Notes under the pieces: model-generated
The model's database searches: none
Seen by the model: only the letters and a program-made list of their open reading frames with translations
Told to the model about the DNA's origin: nothing
Shown: positions 10,984 to 22,806 of the stretch, in pieces
Layout of the letters: each line of letters begins with the position of its first letter
How positions within the stretch are numbered: position 1 is the stretch's first letter
Origin: Plectosphaerella cucumerina
Taxonomy: Eukaryota > Ascomycota > Sordariomycetes > Glomerellales > Plectosphaerellaceae
Assembly: GCA_020746995.1 (NCBI GenBank)
Contig: JAGPXD010000001.1
Location: forward strand, 3,286,001 to 3,350,000
Direction: 5' to 3'
Length of the DNA stretch: 64,000 bases
Program-made: the position numbers and the translations under genes

Positions 10984-12947
10984 TGGGATCGACAGTGTGG
11001 GAGAGATATCACCAAAGTCCCGGAGATAAGCGATGCAGTCGAAGACATGTAGCAGGGGCAGTGCATTCGAATGATAAGGCAGAAGCCGGAGATGTTGTAG
11101 TTTGACGGGGTGCGCACGTTCTCTACGAGGCAGCGAGGTCACGAGGACGTCTTGGCGCTGGCCGGAGTCCACGTGACTAAAAGGGTTGTGTGGAGACTGG
11201 CGTTCCTTCCTCCACTCCTTCTAGAAGCACGGCGTGGCTGTGCAGCTTCGATGCCAGCTTCGACATGAATTCCCCGACCGCTAGACTTCCTTCCAGTGCC
11301 TTTGCAAGGACTACTTCCTATCATGAGTCTCCGCGATGCTTAGCATACAGCAACCTGTGGACAACAAATATCGCAAACCCATATATGCATCTCGTGCGTT
11401 AGCCAAAGCCCCGCAAGCTCCTCACTGGAGACGACAGCGCACCGAAGACATGCAGTCGGATTTTTGAGGCCCCAAGAACCAAGCCCGCTTCTCCCCGACC
11501 CGTGCATCACTGGCGTCAGATGACCGACCTGCTATCAAGCCCCCCGCGGATGTTCTCCGGATTTTGAGGCTTAGACGGTTGGCCAAGCATCACAATCGAA
11601 CCGACAAGCTTTCGCGGTGGTGCCGGTCGACACCTGATTCGATATTGCGGCTCTGAGGACCCCCCTGGAGGCACAGGGGTTTGCTGCCGAGATCCACGAA
11701 CACAGCCCTCCTAGGCCACACCTCCGAGGATGGATTCGCATTCCCCGCAAAGACGATGGACGGAATGGGTCGGGACTCGAGAGACAAGCACGGGATGCGT
11801 CTGATCAATTGGACCGAGGTCGGCCTCTCCCCCTCAATTGCCAATCAATCCGGCAGCGATACTCCACGTCCCCTCATTCTCTTCGATGGAGCAGGTCCGT
11901 TTCGTCATCGGAGGCGACCTCGTTCTGTTTCAATGGCGGCGAGACCGAGCCAATCGACGTCGGCTGAGGGGCGCTGATCTGGGGCGCGAACCAAGGCCTG
12001 TGACGCAAGCCCTATGGGCTCCGCAGGCGCCAATGCAGTGAAGACACCACCTCAACACCACCACGACGAGACAACGACCCGACCCTTACGGCACCGCAAC
12101 CCGCCTGGCACACAGACGGTCTGGAAGAGCAAGCCACTTTGTCTCGGTCTAGAATCCGCAAACGAAACTATACGGCATCTGATACTGGAGGCGCCGAAGA
12201 ATACGGCCGGGAGAAGACGCAATCTCGACGACCATCACGGCCATCCGGACCACACACGGTGTACGGCACGGCACCAAAAGCCCCCGATGGCACAAGGTCC
12301 GACTCGCGCCTGCAGCAAGACTGCCACCAGTTGCATTCGCTAGCAAATGTCGGTTGCTCGTAGCACCCTCCGCCCAGACACCAACCCTTGATCCCCGCCG
12401 CCTTGGCGTGCCAAGAGTTCGGTGACGTGGCCAACCAGACATGTCCTCGACGTGCCCGCGGGGCCATCCGGCGAGGCTCTGCAGCCTTGGCACCTGTCCC
12501 AAGCTTGCCTGGCGGAGGCTCGACCGTGCGAACCTGCCTGTTTCCGCCGGCGACCCGATACCCCCCCTTGGCTCTTCCCAAGGGGGGGCAACCGTTATTA
12601 TTACAAGACGCGGCCCCCAACAGGTCGGATCGGAACCCCTGTCTGGCTCCTCCATTAATCGACTCTTGGTATTTGTCTCGGCTTGCTGCTGACCCGCCAT
12701 CTCTTGGTCGTCCCTTTTACTTTCTCGTCGTGTTGACTTTCTTCCTTTCACTCTTGTACCACGACACCTCTCCCCACACAGATCGACCTCGTCCGTCGCG
12801 TTACTCACCACCGATTATTTCTCCCCAAGTCATTGACGAACTACCACCACAGGATCGAGGCATTCTACCTCAGTTCCTGTTTCCCCCCTCCCCCCGTCAA
12901 GGTCCTCTTGCCCGGCTTGCCAGTTTCTGGAAACCAACACGGGCGCC
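10984..12947. other. 1.96 kb gap upstream of the Ca2+-ATPase gene
   Basis: No gene is supported. The last ~250 nt are pyrimidine-rich, as expected for the transcribed leader of a strongly expressed fungal gene. A perfect GC-rich inverted repeat is at 12561-12588. Frames such as the minus-strand one at 12811-12149 have no motif and overlap other frames. Confidence 0.55.
12561..12588. promoter_or_regulatory. Perfect inverted repeat upstream of the Ca2+-ATPase gene
   Basis: CCCCCCCTTGG (12561-12571), a 6-nt loop CTCTTC and CCAAGGGGGGG (12578-12588) pair over all 11 positions. It lies about 360 nt before the ATPase ATG, in the promoter or 5' leader. Both arms contain the core CCCCT/AGGGG, which is also the stress-response element of Msn2/4-type C2H2 factors. 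The structure is directly visible; a regulatory role is inferred. Confidence 0.5.
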
Positions 12948-15900
12948 ATGAGCGACGAGATCACCGCCGCCGCGCCGCCAGGCAGCGCCGCGCCTCCCAC
13001 GGCGTCCAACGCCAAGGTCGAGGCGTTGCCCTTCAACGTCAAGGACCTACACAACGAGCCCGACAACGAGAAGCCCAAGAACAACAAGTTCGCATTCACT
13101 CCCACCCAGCTGAACAAGCTCGTCAACGCCCGCTCCCTCACTACCCTCCGAGCCTTTGGTGGCTTGCCTGGCCTCGCTGCCGGCCTTAGGACAGACATCA
13201 CCGCCGGTCTCAGCGTCGACGAGACGGAGCTCGAGGGTACAATTACCTTCGACGAGGCCATCGCAGCTGGCCAGGAACAGCGACAGCCAGAGATCACACC
13301 AGTTATCAACGACGGCCGCCAACCAACCTTCCACCTGTCCGACCACTTGGAGATTGGCGAGCATGATCGCCACTACGTAGACCGCAAGAGGATCTTCAAA
13401 GAGAACCGCTTGCCCCGGCGGAAGCAGAAGTCCTTCCTGGAACTGGCTTGGATCGCCTTCAACGACAAGCTGATCTTCCTTCTTTCAGTCTCTGCGGTAG
13501 TCTCCCTCGCCCTCGGCATTTACGAATCGGTGGAGGCGACGAAGCCCGAAGATAAGATACAATGGGTCGACGGCGTGACAGTCATCGTAGCCATCATCGT
13601 CATCGTCTTCGCCAGCGCTGCCACTGATTGGCAAAAGACATACAAGTTTGCCAAGCTCAACGAGAGGAAGGAGCAGCGTGATGTCAAGGTCATCCGCTCT
13701 GGAAAGACCAGAAATGTGTCTGTCTACGAAGTCCTTGTCGGAGACGTCATGCTCCTCGAGACGGGTGATGTCGTTCCCGTTGACGGTGTTCTCATCTCGG
13801 GCGCGGGCGTGCAGCTAGACGAATCCTCCATCACTGGCGAGTCCGAGCTGGTCCACAAGAATGCCGCCCGCGACACGGAACTTCAGGAGCACAGGACGCA
13901 CCCCGCCGACCCTTTCATCGTCAGTGGCACGACTGTCTGCGGTGGCATCGGCCAGTTCCTCGTCATTGCCGTCGGTACCGATTCGTCCTACGGCCGAACC
14001 CTCATGTCCCTCCGCGGCGACGTGGAGGAGACGCCCCTTCAGCAGAAGCTCGGTCGCCTAGCCAAGCAGCTCATCACCTTCGGCGCCATTGCTGGTCTCA
14101 TCTTCTTCGCTGTTCTCATCATTCGATGGGGTGTGCAGCTGCGCGGACAGAACCTGGGGCCTGCCCCCACCGCCGAGAGCTTCTTCAAGGAGCTCATCCT
14201 TGCTGTCACCGTCGTCATCATCACAGTTCCCGAAGGCCTCAGTCTGGCCGTCACTCTCGCACTGGCGTTCGCCACCAAGCGCATGCTGAGGGACAAGAAC
14301 CTTGTCCGACTGATCCGGTCCTGCGAAATCATGGGCAACGCGACCTGCATCTGCTCGGACAAGACCGGAACCCTGACCCAGAACGTCATGACCGTCGTTG
14401 TTGGTCGTATCGGTCACGGCCACTTTGGCGACGTCGGCTCTCCGTCTCCAGCCTCGAGCGAATCGGAGAAGACTGTTCAGGAAGCCTTCACGAACGAGCC
14501 AGAGAGCATCCAACAGTTCGTCGCGACCCTTCACGGAGACGTCAAGGAGCTCGTCAAGAACAGCTTCGCGCTCAACTCTACCGCATTCGAGACCGACGAC
14601 GAGGCACAGTCCAGCTTTGTCGGCACCAGCACCGAGACGGCCCTACTCAAGTTTGGCAGGGAGTATCTCGCCATGGGCCACCTTAACGAGGAGCGCGCCA
14701 ACGGCAACATCACCACCCTGTCTCCTTTCGACGCGTCGCGCAAGTGGATGGGTGTGCTGAGGAAGGTCGAAGGCGACCACTACCGACTGCTGGCCAAGGG
14801 CGCTGCCGAAGTCATCTTCGATCAGTGCACCGACATGATCGCCGACCCCACCGCCGGAACAGCAACGATTCCCATTACTGATGACTTCCGCAAAGAGCTC
14901 GACGCCTCCATCCGCGAGTATGCCGGCAAGATGCTCCGTCCGGTTGTCATTGCCTACCGCGACACCAACGTGAAGGAGGCCTTCAGGGACCCCGAGGACA
15001 CCGACACGGCTGATTTCGACAAACTCTTCTCCAACCTCACGTTCGTAGGCGTCTTCGGTATTCGCGATCCGCTGCGCCCGGAAGTCATTGATTCCGTCCG
15101 CCAGTGCCAGGATGCTGGTGTCATGGTCCGCATGGTCACTGGCGACAATTTTCTTACCGCCAAAGCCATCGCCATCGACTGCGGAATTTACACCCCTGGA
15201 GGCCTGGCCATGGACGGCCCTACCTTCAGAAGGCTCACTCCGAACCAGCTCGATCTCGTCATTCCCCGTCTTCAGGTCCTGGCCCGTTCCAGCCCCGAGG
15301 ATAAGCTCCTTCTCGTGTCCCACCTCAAGAACATGGGCGAGGTCGTCGCCGTCACCGGAGATGGAACCAACGACGCCCTGGCCCTCAAGGCTGCTGACGT
15401 TGGCTTCGCCATGGGTATCCAAGGTACTGAGGTAGCGAAGGAAGCCGCCTCCATTATCCTGCTCGATGACAACTTTGCCTCAATTGTCAAGGCTCTCGTC
15501 TGGGGCAGGACTGTCAATGATGCCGTGAAGAAGTTCCTTCAGGTATGTGGCATCTTTCCATCACGCCTTCGTTTCAACCTGCTAATCGTCTCAGTTCCAA
15601 TTCACCATCAACATCACCGCCGGTACCCTCACCGTCGTCACCGAGCTCGCGAGACACGGCGACGCCGACGAGGCCATCTTCACCATCGTCCAGCTGCTCT
15701 GGATCAACCTGATCATGGACATCTTCGCATCTCTCGGTCTCGCGACCGACTACCCCTCGTCCGACTTTTTGAAGCGCAAGCCCGAGCCGCGCAATGCCCC
15801 CATCGTCAGCGTCACCATGTGGAAGATGATCCTCCTCATGGCCATTTACCAAATGGTCATCATCTTCACCCTTCACTACAGCGGCGACTCCTTCTTCCCC

Positions 15901-16701
15901 GAGTCCTACACGGCAGCCCAGCGCCAGACAATGCTCTTCAACATCTATGTCTGGATGCAGTTCTTCAACCAGCACAACTGCCGCCGCGTCGACAACAAGA
16001 TCAACATCTGGTACCAGGGCGTCCTGCGGAACCCATGGTTCCTCAGCGTGCAGATGCTCACCCTGGCCGGCCAAATGATCATCATCTGGTTTGGTGGCGC
16101 CGCCTTCGACACCACTCGCCTCACCGGCTCTCAGTGGGGGTGGTCTCTGCTCCTCGGCGTCCTCGTCATCCCGCTAGGCGCCCTTATCCGCCAAATCCCC
16201 GACAGCTATGCCCTCGCCTTCTTCCACTTCTGCCGCAACGTCACCCACCCCATCCGCCGCGCCATCACCAAGCCCCTTCCCGAGCGCTGGAGGCCCAAGA
16301 AGAAGGAGAACGACATGGGCGCCGCCGAGGCCTGGGTCCTGCAAACAGGCGCTGCTCTCCTCCGCCCCGTCAACTACCAGTGGGGCACCCACGGCCCTCC
16401 CGAGCCGACAGGTCTCGTCGGCCGCACCACGAGCATCTCCCTCGCCCAGCGCGAGGCGCTCGAGAAGGCCGTCCGCGCCGGCAACAGCGGCGCCGGCGAC
16501 ATCAACATTGTTGAGGCCGTCGACATGGCTAGGCACCATAACCCCAACCTCGCGTACAACATCGAGGTGCACCCGGGAACCTCCAAGGAGGACCCCTTCC
16601 TTCAGACCCCATCCGCAAGCAATGGCAACAAGAAGGCCCCGCCCAGCCAGGACCCTGAGATCCTGAAGTGGATGAAGATGGGCTCTCTGGCCAACTCCTG
16701 A
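12948..16701 (+). CDS. P-type Ca2+-ATPase, Pmc1/PMCA type
   Basis: Two exons, 12948-15542 and 15595-16701, split by a 52-nt intron; 1233 aa. The pump moves Ca2+ out of the cytosol, in fungi usually into the vacuole (Pmc1; NCA-type pumps in Neurospora). Visible marks: actuator motif SSITGES near residue 298; M4 PEGL with the Ca2+-site Glu at 429; phosphorylation motif CSDKTGTLTQN with Asp471; hinge TGDGTND at about 803-809; and after the intron FQFTINITAG leading to LLWINLIMD, which carries the M6 Asn and Asp. The C-terminal ~150 residues are hydrophilic and could hold an autoinhibitory segment. One oddity is PEGLS where most family members have PEGLP (Ser432). The intron falls just before M5 and its removal restores the family sequence, so the model is secure. 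Confidence 0.95.
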
Positions 16702-17339
16702 GCGGCGATCCTCCATACTGGGAGTTTGCCTATATGCCAGGATACATTCGGGTCGCTTGGCCTTTACGATTGATGATTTGTTTATAGAGTATACCCGTCG
16801 TTACTGCACAGGTTCTGAGTTAGATAATCGAAGCAATTTGACTGCATGTCGGAACGGTCTTCGGTGATGATCATGTGATGGCAATGCTCAGACGCTCCAA
16901 TCGCCAGTTGGGATTGAACTACTTTCGATTGGTTTCCAGTGGTACCTGATCACGTATCGGGCAATGGCTTTGTACTTGTTGGATGAAAGGGAGTGTTCCT
17001 CTCCGCTGGGGGTAGAAACGTGTGGCCTCTGGGGACAATGAAAACCAGGAGCGATGAGTGTCAACAATGCCTTGTCCTCTGGACATCTAAGGTACCCAAA
17101 GCCTCGATGTCTTTGACGCTGGAAGCACCTCAATCGTCTTCATCATCGCACAGGTTCCCTGGCCCAAAGTCTACACTGCTGAGTGTAGGATATTCGCCGA
17201 TGGTCCAGAAACACCATGGAATGCATCTCAGGATGCAAAATGTATATAATGACGCGACATCCTGGATGGAATCATTCAAGCAACACACTCACATCACACC
17301 AAACCACCACACAGAACCAACAGACCAAAGCTCATCACG
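16702..17339. other. Gap between Ca2+-ATPase and the orphan gene
   Basis: It holds the ATPase 3' flank and the promoter of the next plus-strand gene, including a TATA-like element at 17243-17249. No gene was seen. Confidence 0.6.
17243..17249 (+). promoter_or_regulatory. TATA box candidate for the orphan gene
   Basis: TATATAA lies 97 nt before the ATG at 17340. The sequence between is A/C-rich, typical of a short fungal 5' leader. Confidence 0.5.
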
Positions 17340-18080
17340 ATGAACCCAATGGACTACCTCCCCCTATCTCCCACAGCGAACCACCCAGCTTGGAAGAAGC
17401 TCAAAGGTGCCCGCCTCGGCGAGGTCCGCCGCGCGCTCGATGACCACCAAGTATCCCCCGACTTTGCCATCCAGACGCGCAAGCTAATCGACACGGAGAT
17501 CATCCGCCGCGCAAACATCGTCATCTTCTACTTCAACAAGTGGGATAGCGCGGACCAGTCCGACAACGCCGGACGAGTCGCAGCCTTCAAGGCCAAGGTG
17601 ACCTCCCTCCTCCTGTACGTCAAGCTCTCTTCGGAGCTAGCCACCCGCAACCTCTACCTGAGCCAGATGGACAAGAATCACAACCTCCGCGAGTGGGCCA
17701 CGACCTGGGCCGCGTCTCAGTTCGGTGTCATCCCCAGTCCCCGCACGCTGCATCATTGTTTCTCCGGCCCTCTGGGCGAGGACTTTAGAGCCTACCCGGA
17801 GGAGGTGCAGGTGTCGATGGACGCTTGGATGAAGGCGGTCCAGGAGGAGCGCCACATGGCTGTGCTGCTGGCTTGGCTCGCGTCTACTCGGGAGACGGTC
17901 GAGGATGCGCTGGCGGCCCTGGTCAAGGCCAAGGTTGTCGAGGCGGGTTCGCAAACGGTTACGGAGGCGAAGGGACAGCTCGAGGCAGTGAACCGTCTTT
18001 TGGGCCGCTGCAACGCCCTTCCAGCGGCTGGAAGCGAGGGTACCGATGATTCGGACACGTCCTCCTACCCCCCGCTGTGA
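17340..18080 (+). CDS. Hypothetical helical protein, intronless
   Basis: 246-aa single-exon protein that I do not recognise. It has no signal peptide and no membrane helix. Residues ~20-110 and ~150-230 are rich in Ala, Leu, Lys and Glu in helix-like spacing (for example LLAWLASTRETVEDALAAL and KAKVVEAGSQTVTEAKGQLE). The C-terminus is a short acidic Ser/Asp tail. Support for a real gene is the even composition over the full length, codon use like its neighbours (C or G at third positions), a good ATG context (CATCACGATG) and the TATA element 97 nt upstream. It could be a lineage-restricted fungal protein. No function is proposed. Confidence 0.72.
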   Translation: MNPMDYLPLSPTANHPAWKKLKGARLGEVRRALDDHQVSPDFAIQTRKLIDTEIIRRANIVIFYFNKWDSADQSDNAGRVAAFKAKVTSLLLYVKLSSELATRNLYLSQMDKNHNLREWATTWAASQFGVIPSPRTLHHCFSGPLGEDFRAYPEEVQVSMDAWMKAVQEERHMAVLLAWLASTRETVEDALAALVKAKVVEAGSQTVTEAKGQLEAVNRLLGRCNALPAAGSEGTDDSDTSSYPPL

Positions 18081-20110
18081 AGGGGTAGAGAGGGTCTCAG
18101 GGACTTTGCTTACAGATTTGCAGGTGCGCGATATGTGTAAGACTGCCAGGTTTGTTTCGGGACCGGCGATCGAAGCTTGCTGCCTTGTGTGGTGAGCTCA
18201 TAGTTTGTAGACATCAGATTGAAAATACATCAGAAGCTGGACTTCTTTGAAAATGACATTACCAATCTTTCCTGTTGCTCGAGTGATGTGTTTACCTAAG
18301 GTCAAAAACCCGAGTGTGGTTGTTTGGGTGCATGATGTAAGGACTCCTCACTGGAGGATTTGCTCCCTGTTCGACGTGGATGCCAGTGTGTTGCCCCTGA
18401 AGCCCCTGATCTTGTCCCCGGCGCGGCTCATCCTTCAGCGGGCGCGGGCGATTCAGGGGCATCCATCTGCCGAAGAGCAGAGAAAGTGCTTACGATACCC
18501 ACCACCTTGGCTTGGCCCGAGAGCGTTGAAGATGGTAAAATGACGATGGATCAAGATCCGATGCCCCTCGGCCCCGGTTCGATCGCGGCTCGCGCTTGTT
18601 GGGCACGTTGAAGCAAGGTTTGGCGCTGGTTGACCTGCATCATTTCCTCGTGCAGATGACTCATAATGATCGTGCTTGGCGAGCGACCCCGCGATGGAGC
18701 ACCTGGTTCTTTCTGTCGCGATTTCGCAGCAGAACTAATCAATCGCTGAGCATCCGGACCGGTCGACTGCCAATGCAAATGCACTGCAAAGTGACGATGC
18801 TCTCTTGCTGGGCGCACGCACGTGTCCGGCCTGTCGTCGAGCGATGATTGATAAGCCACGGTACTGATTGAAAAGGAGGCTTCCAGAGTGATGCGCCGGC
18901 GGGTGATCGGTCATGAAGGGCTGGAATTCTGCCTTGTCTTGCCTCCGCGGCCATTGGTATCTGTACTTGCCAGGACGGTTGCGGCGAGTGGCGAACTCGA
19001 GGTTGGTCGCTCCCTGGCCTCCCGGTCGGTGCTCGGCCGTTCGACTCCGCTATGGCCGAAGCACCGGGATCCGCGGACGGCGTCGGGGCCCCCGATAGGA
19101 CTTTGGAACGATCTTCAGGTCGTCGAAGGGTTAGAGGGAGACTTGCGCATTCAATGTCCCCTGATCGACAGGCTCGTGGCGCTGTTGGGGAGGCTGTGAT
19201 AACAAGGTAGAAGTGAGCAAGCTGCTGCCGACGTCTCCGGTCGGCTCACGTAAAATGGCAGTCATGATGATCAATCGATATGCCGAGCCGGGGGCCATCG
19301 TTTGGCGGTCCTGTAGGGCTGAAGAAAGGGAGCTTTGGATCGATGTTGATTGACTTGCGACCTCGGGCCTGGTTCGCCCCCAAGGAGAAGTGACGGAAGG
19401 GCCGCAGGATGGCCGACGACCGAAGGCGGGGGATTGGGTTGGGCGTTGAACATGAATGGTGCACCGCCTGGGGTTTAGCAACAAGGAAGTGAGCGCTGGA
19501 GCCTGGGAGTTGGCTCCGTCCAGTCGGGCGACGGGCGGGTAGGTGCTGGGATCGCGCCTGCCCTGGACAGTGCTAGCGTACCCGCAAGAAAAGGAAAGCG
19601 CGACCATTTAGGGCAGATCCACTGGAACCGCTGCCCCAGTTGCAGTGCCGCAGCAATGCACCTTGACCACACCATCCCGTCGCAACCGGCAGGAACAGGG
19701 CAGCCGCGACTTCCTTCCACTGCCCGACCCCCGCCTGCACTCCTTCACAAATCCCCAGGCCAGGCCAGGCACACGGCTCCGTGGGGCGGTGTACCTAAGA
19801 CGCGGCGTCGGACGCTCGTGCCAGGTGGGACAAGGATGAGAGGGGAGGGGTGCAACCGGCGGCCGACGAGGCACACCCCGACCACACACACACACGGTGC
19901 ATGGAGCACCTTTCATTCTTCAATCTTCTGTCGCTCATCGCCAGTCATCCACCCTTCTTCCTGTTCTTGTTTTAAATTGCCATCGAGGGACCACCTCCTC
20001 CGCCGGGCCCTCATAAACGGGCATCGCTGCCGCGTGGAAGGGAACACAATGGACCTTCCGAGTCACCGACCCTCAGTATCATTACACACCAGACCCGATC
20101 CAGACCCGTG
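18081..20110. other. 2.0 kb gap upstream of the Zn2Cys6 regulator
   Basis: No gene is supported. Several short frames on both strands overlap without motifs. A short CA repeat occurs near 19884-19895. The length suggests a large promoter and leader for the regulator, or an unrecognised non-coding transcript. Confidence 0.5.
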
Positions 20111-21548
20111 ATGAAGCAGCGCAAGCCTCATAGCAAATCCCGCAGGGGATGTTTGCAGTGCAAGAGACGACACGTCAAGGTACGTGACCACCACCTGGAT
20201 GTTGGTTCCCGGTCAAGCTATCACAGACAACTAACATGCCCTTCAGTGTGACGAGCAGGGCCCTCCGTGCGCCAACTGCGTCGTGCGAAAGACGGAATGC
20301 TCGTACAAGGACGGCCCATCCAGCTCGGCCAGCGCCCTCGACCCCTCCTCCCTCGGCGGACTCGAAGGCGGCGGCAGCGGCAGCGGCACTTCCCTTCTCC
20401 TGCCTCCCCCGAGAGAGGACTCGGCCACAAACACGGCCGGCTCATCCGCCTCTTCCGGCATCGTGTCCCCGTCAAGCGCGAGCGCAAGCGCATCCACAGC
20501 CATCAGTGATGGATCGTCAGAACCGAATGAGATGCAACGCAAGGTGCTCGAGCTCGAGCTCATGCACCGCTGGTCCACGTGCACGTATCTCTCAATGTGC
20601 TCACTGCCCGAAGACGCGCATCTTATGCAGACGGTGCTACCGCGCGAGGGGTTGCGGCACCCCTTTGTGCTCCAAGGCATCTTCGCCGTGACGGCTCTCG
20701 ACTTGGCCATCAATGCGTCACTCGACCATCGGGAGTCGCAGATCTACACGAGGGCTGCCATGCGGTACTACAGCACCGCCAGCGTCATGCTGCGTACCTG
20801 GCTTGGTGATCCCAACTCGCCCCCGGACGAGTACTGGCTCGCCTTCCTCGTTTCGTACATGGCCGCCGTCTACCACTGCGCCATGCCTCAGGTCGCCATC
20901 GAGGCCGAGCCCAACACGGCTCTCGGTCATATTGTCGGCCTCTTCAACCTGCTCAACGGCGCCACGACCCTCAGTCTCGCGCATGTCAATGCCATCCTCC
21001 GCAGTCCGATGACATCGCTGCATTCCATCGGCATACCGGACCAGTCCATTCTCGACGCCGAAACCCGGAACGTGCTCGCTCGCTTAAACTCCATTAACGA
21101 CGTTCTTCACGCCCGCGACAACCCAGACGAGGCGCGGCCCGACCCGCCGCTGGGCCCTCTCGTGGACCCTGAGCCCTTGACAGCGCACGAGACGTATCGC
21201 CGCGCCATCCACCACCTGGGCTCATGTTTCGCCGAGGACGCTCGAGGTGTTCTGAGATCTTACTGCTCCTCCTTCCCTGGTTGGAACGGCAAGGCTTTCG
21301 GGCATGCCGTTGTTGCCCATGAACCCATGGCTCTCATCATCTTGATGCACTGGGGCGTACTATTAGACCGTCTGGGAAAGCAGATGTGGTGGGCTACGTC
21401 GATAGGTTACGCTCTAGTCGCTGAGCTGTCTGACCTGCTGCAGCAGACGGACCTAGTGATGTTGCAGGACGTGGTCGACGCCATTGCATGGACCCGGCGA
21501 CAAGTTGGCATTCACGACATGATGATGGGGGCTGAATACCTCGGATGA
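20111..21548 (+). CDS. Zn2Cys6 transcription factor (sterol-regulator Upc2-like architecture)
   Basis: Two exons, 20111-20179 and 20247-21548; 456 aa. The 67-nt intron (branch CTAAC) interrupts the zinc cluster, a common position in fungi. Removing it restores C14-x2-C17-x6-C24-x6-C31-x2-C34-x6-C41, a textbook binuclear cluster for DNA binding in the nucleus. A Ser/Gly-rich linker follows to ~125. The next segment, LELELMHRWSTCTYLSMC then HPFVLQGIFAVTALDLA, resembles the start of the regulatory domain in Upc2-like factors, which control sterol and hypoxia genes in yeast. That resemblance is from memory and does not prove the target set. The protein is shorter than many Zn2Cys6 factors but looks complete. 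The neighbouring permease gene is transcribed convergently. Confidence 0.9.
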
Positions 21549-22806
21549 GGACATGAACTCTGTATACCTAGACCACAGCAATAGCGTGCTATCTTTTCTC
21601 ATTTCGTTCCAATCTACGCATTCTCTTGATTCTGCTCATACAGACGTGGGATGCCAGCGACGTGCTCAGCCCTATGATACCCCACCCTTGGCCAAAGTCA
21701 TCCTGGCATCCCTTTCTTGCCCCTTTCTCGTAAATAGGGGCGGTACGAGAAGCACATGTGACAGAACCCGAGGTCGGAAAGGGGGGTAGCCAAGGCAGCC
21801 TTCTCGAACCCCCGTCTGTCGGGTGCCCAGCCCATGTCCTGCAGATACGCGTAGCCCCGCATCGCGGCTATTGGTGCACCCACCAGGAGGGGGTGCTCGG
21901 CTGAAGGGCTGTGTTCTCCCGGGGCCGTGGTTGGTCGGACATCGGAACAGGGGCTCAGCGGGTGACGTTTGGGTGGCAGGGCGCTGAGGGGTAGTGTACA
22001 CTAATGGTCTCGGTGGAGGTTTGTGTCTTACAGGGAGAGATAGGTAGTCGCCGTGGACCTCGGCACAATCTGGATTTGTTCGGAGGGCCTTGCTCAACGG
22101 TTGACGGAGCTGCGGAGCTTTGATGTGAGAAGCAGAATTTCGACCCTGGTTCGTTGGTGTTCAAGGAGGGGCTGTTGCTGCCTTGCAAACAAAACCTGGT
22201 GATGTGCTCAGAGAATTCTCACACTTGCTTGCTCGGAGGGACCACAGTCGATGCTTGGACTCTTGACGTCCAATCAATAACGTCCCTGGCATCCATTATC
22301 TTGAAATAACATGCCATTGCCCCTGTATGGCTGTTACGGAGGCTGCATACCCGCCCCTCCAGCAGCCCCTTTCGAGAAGAGCAGGGTCTGCATGGCGGCT
22401 ACCTGGACCATGGAACGTCAAGAGTCCATGACTCGGGAACCCATCAGCACTAGCCAGCCTCTAACTTGGATGGGCCAGTGGGATCTGGTTGTTCTTGTGT
22501 CGTGGGGTTTGTGGAAGAGTCAGGCGTCTATCAAAAGAAGGGACTAGGTCAGGAGGAGGTCAGGGCATCAGCATGCTTGGAGGAGCTTGTTGGTTCCGCG
22601 TATCTACTTCACGTCAGCTCGCTTTCGGTTCGATTGCAGCTTTCAAGGTATGCAACAGACCCCTGAATTATTCTAGAATATCCATGATGTCCATGAGGCA
22701 TGACTCCACAGACATCATGCTGAATCTACACCTCTATAACGGCGGTCACTATCAGTCATCGCAGAAAGGTTTGGCTTATCATACACAGATCCATAGCCCA
22801 ATGACT
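21549..22806. other. Convergent gap between regulator and permease 3' ends
   Basis: 1.26 kb between two 3' ends. No coding region is supported. A 257-codon plus-strand frame (22489-23262) mostly overlaps the antisense of the permease and has no domain. Confidence 0.55.
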
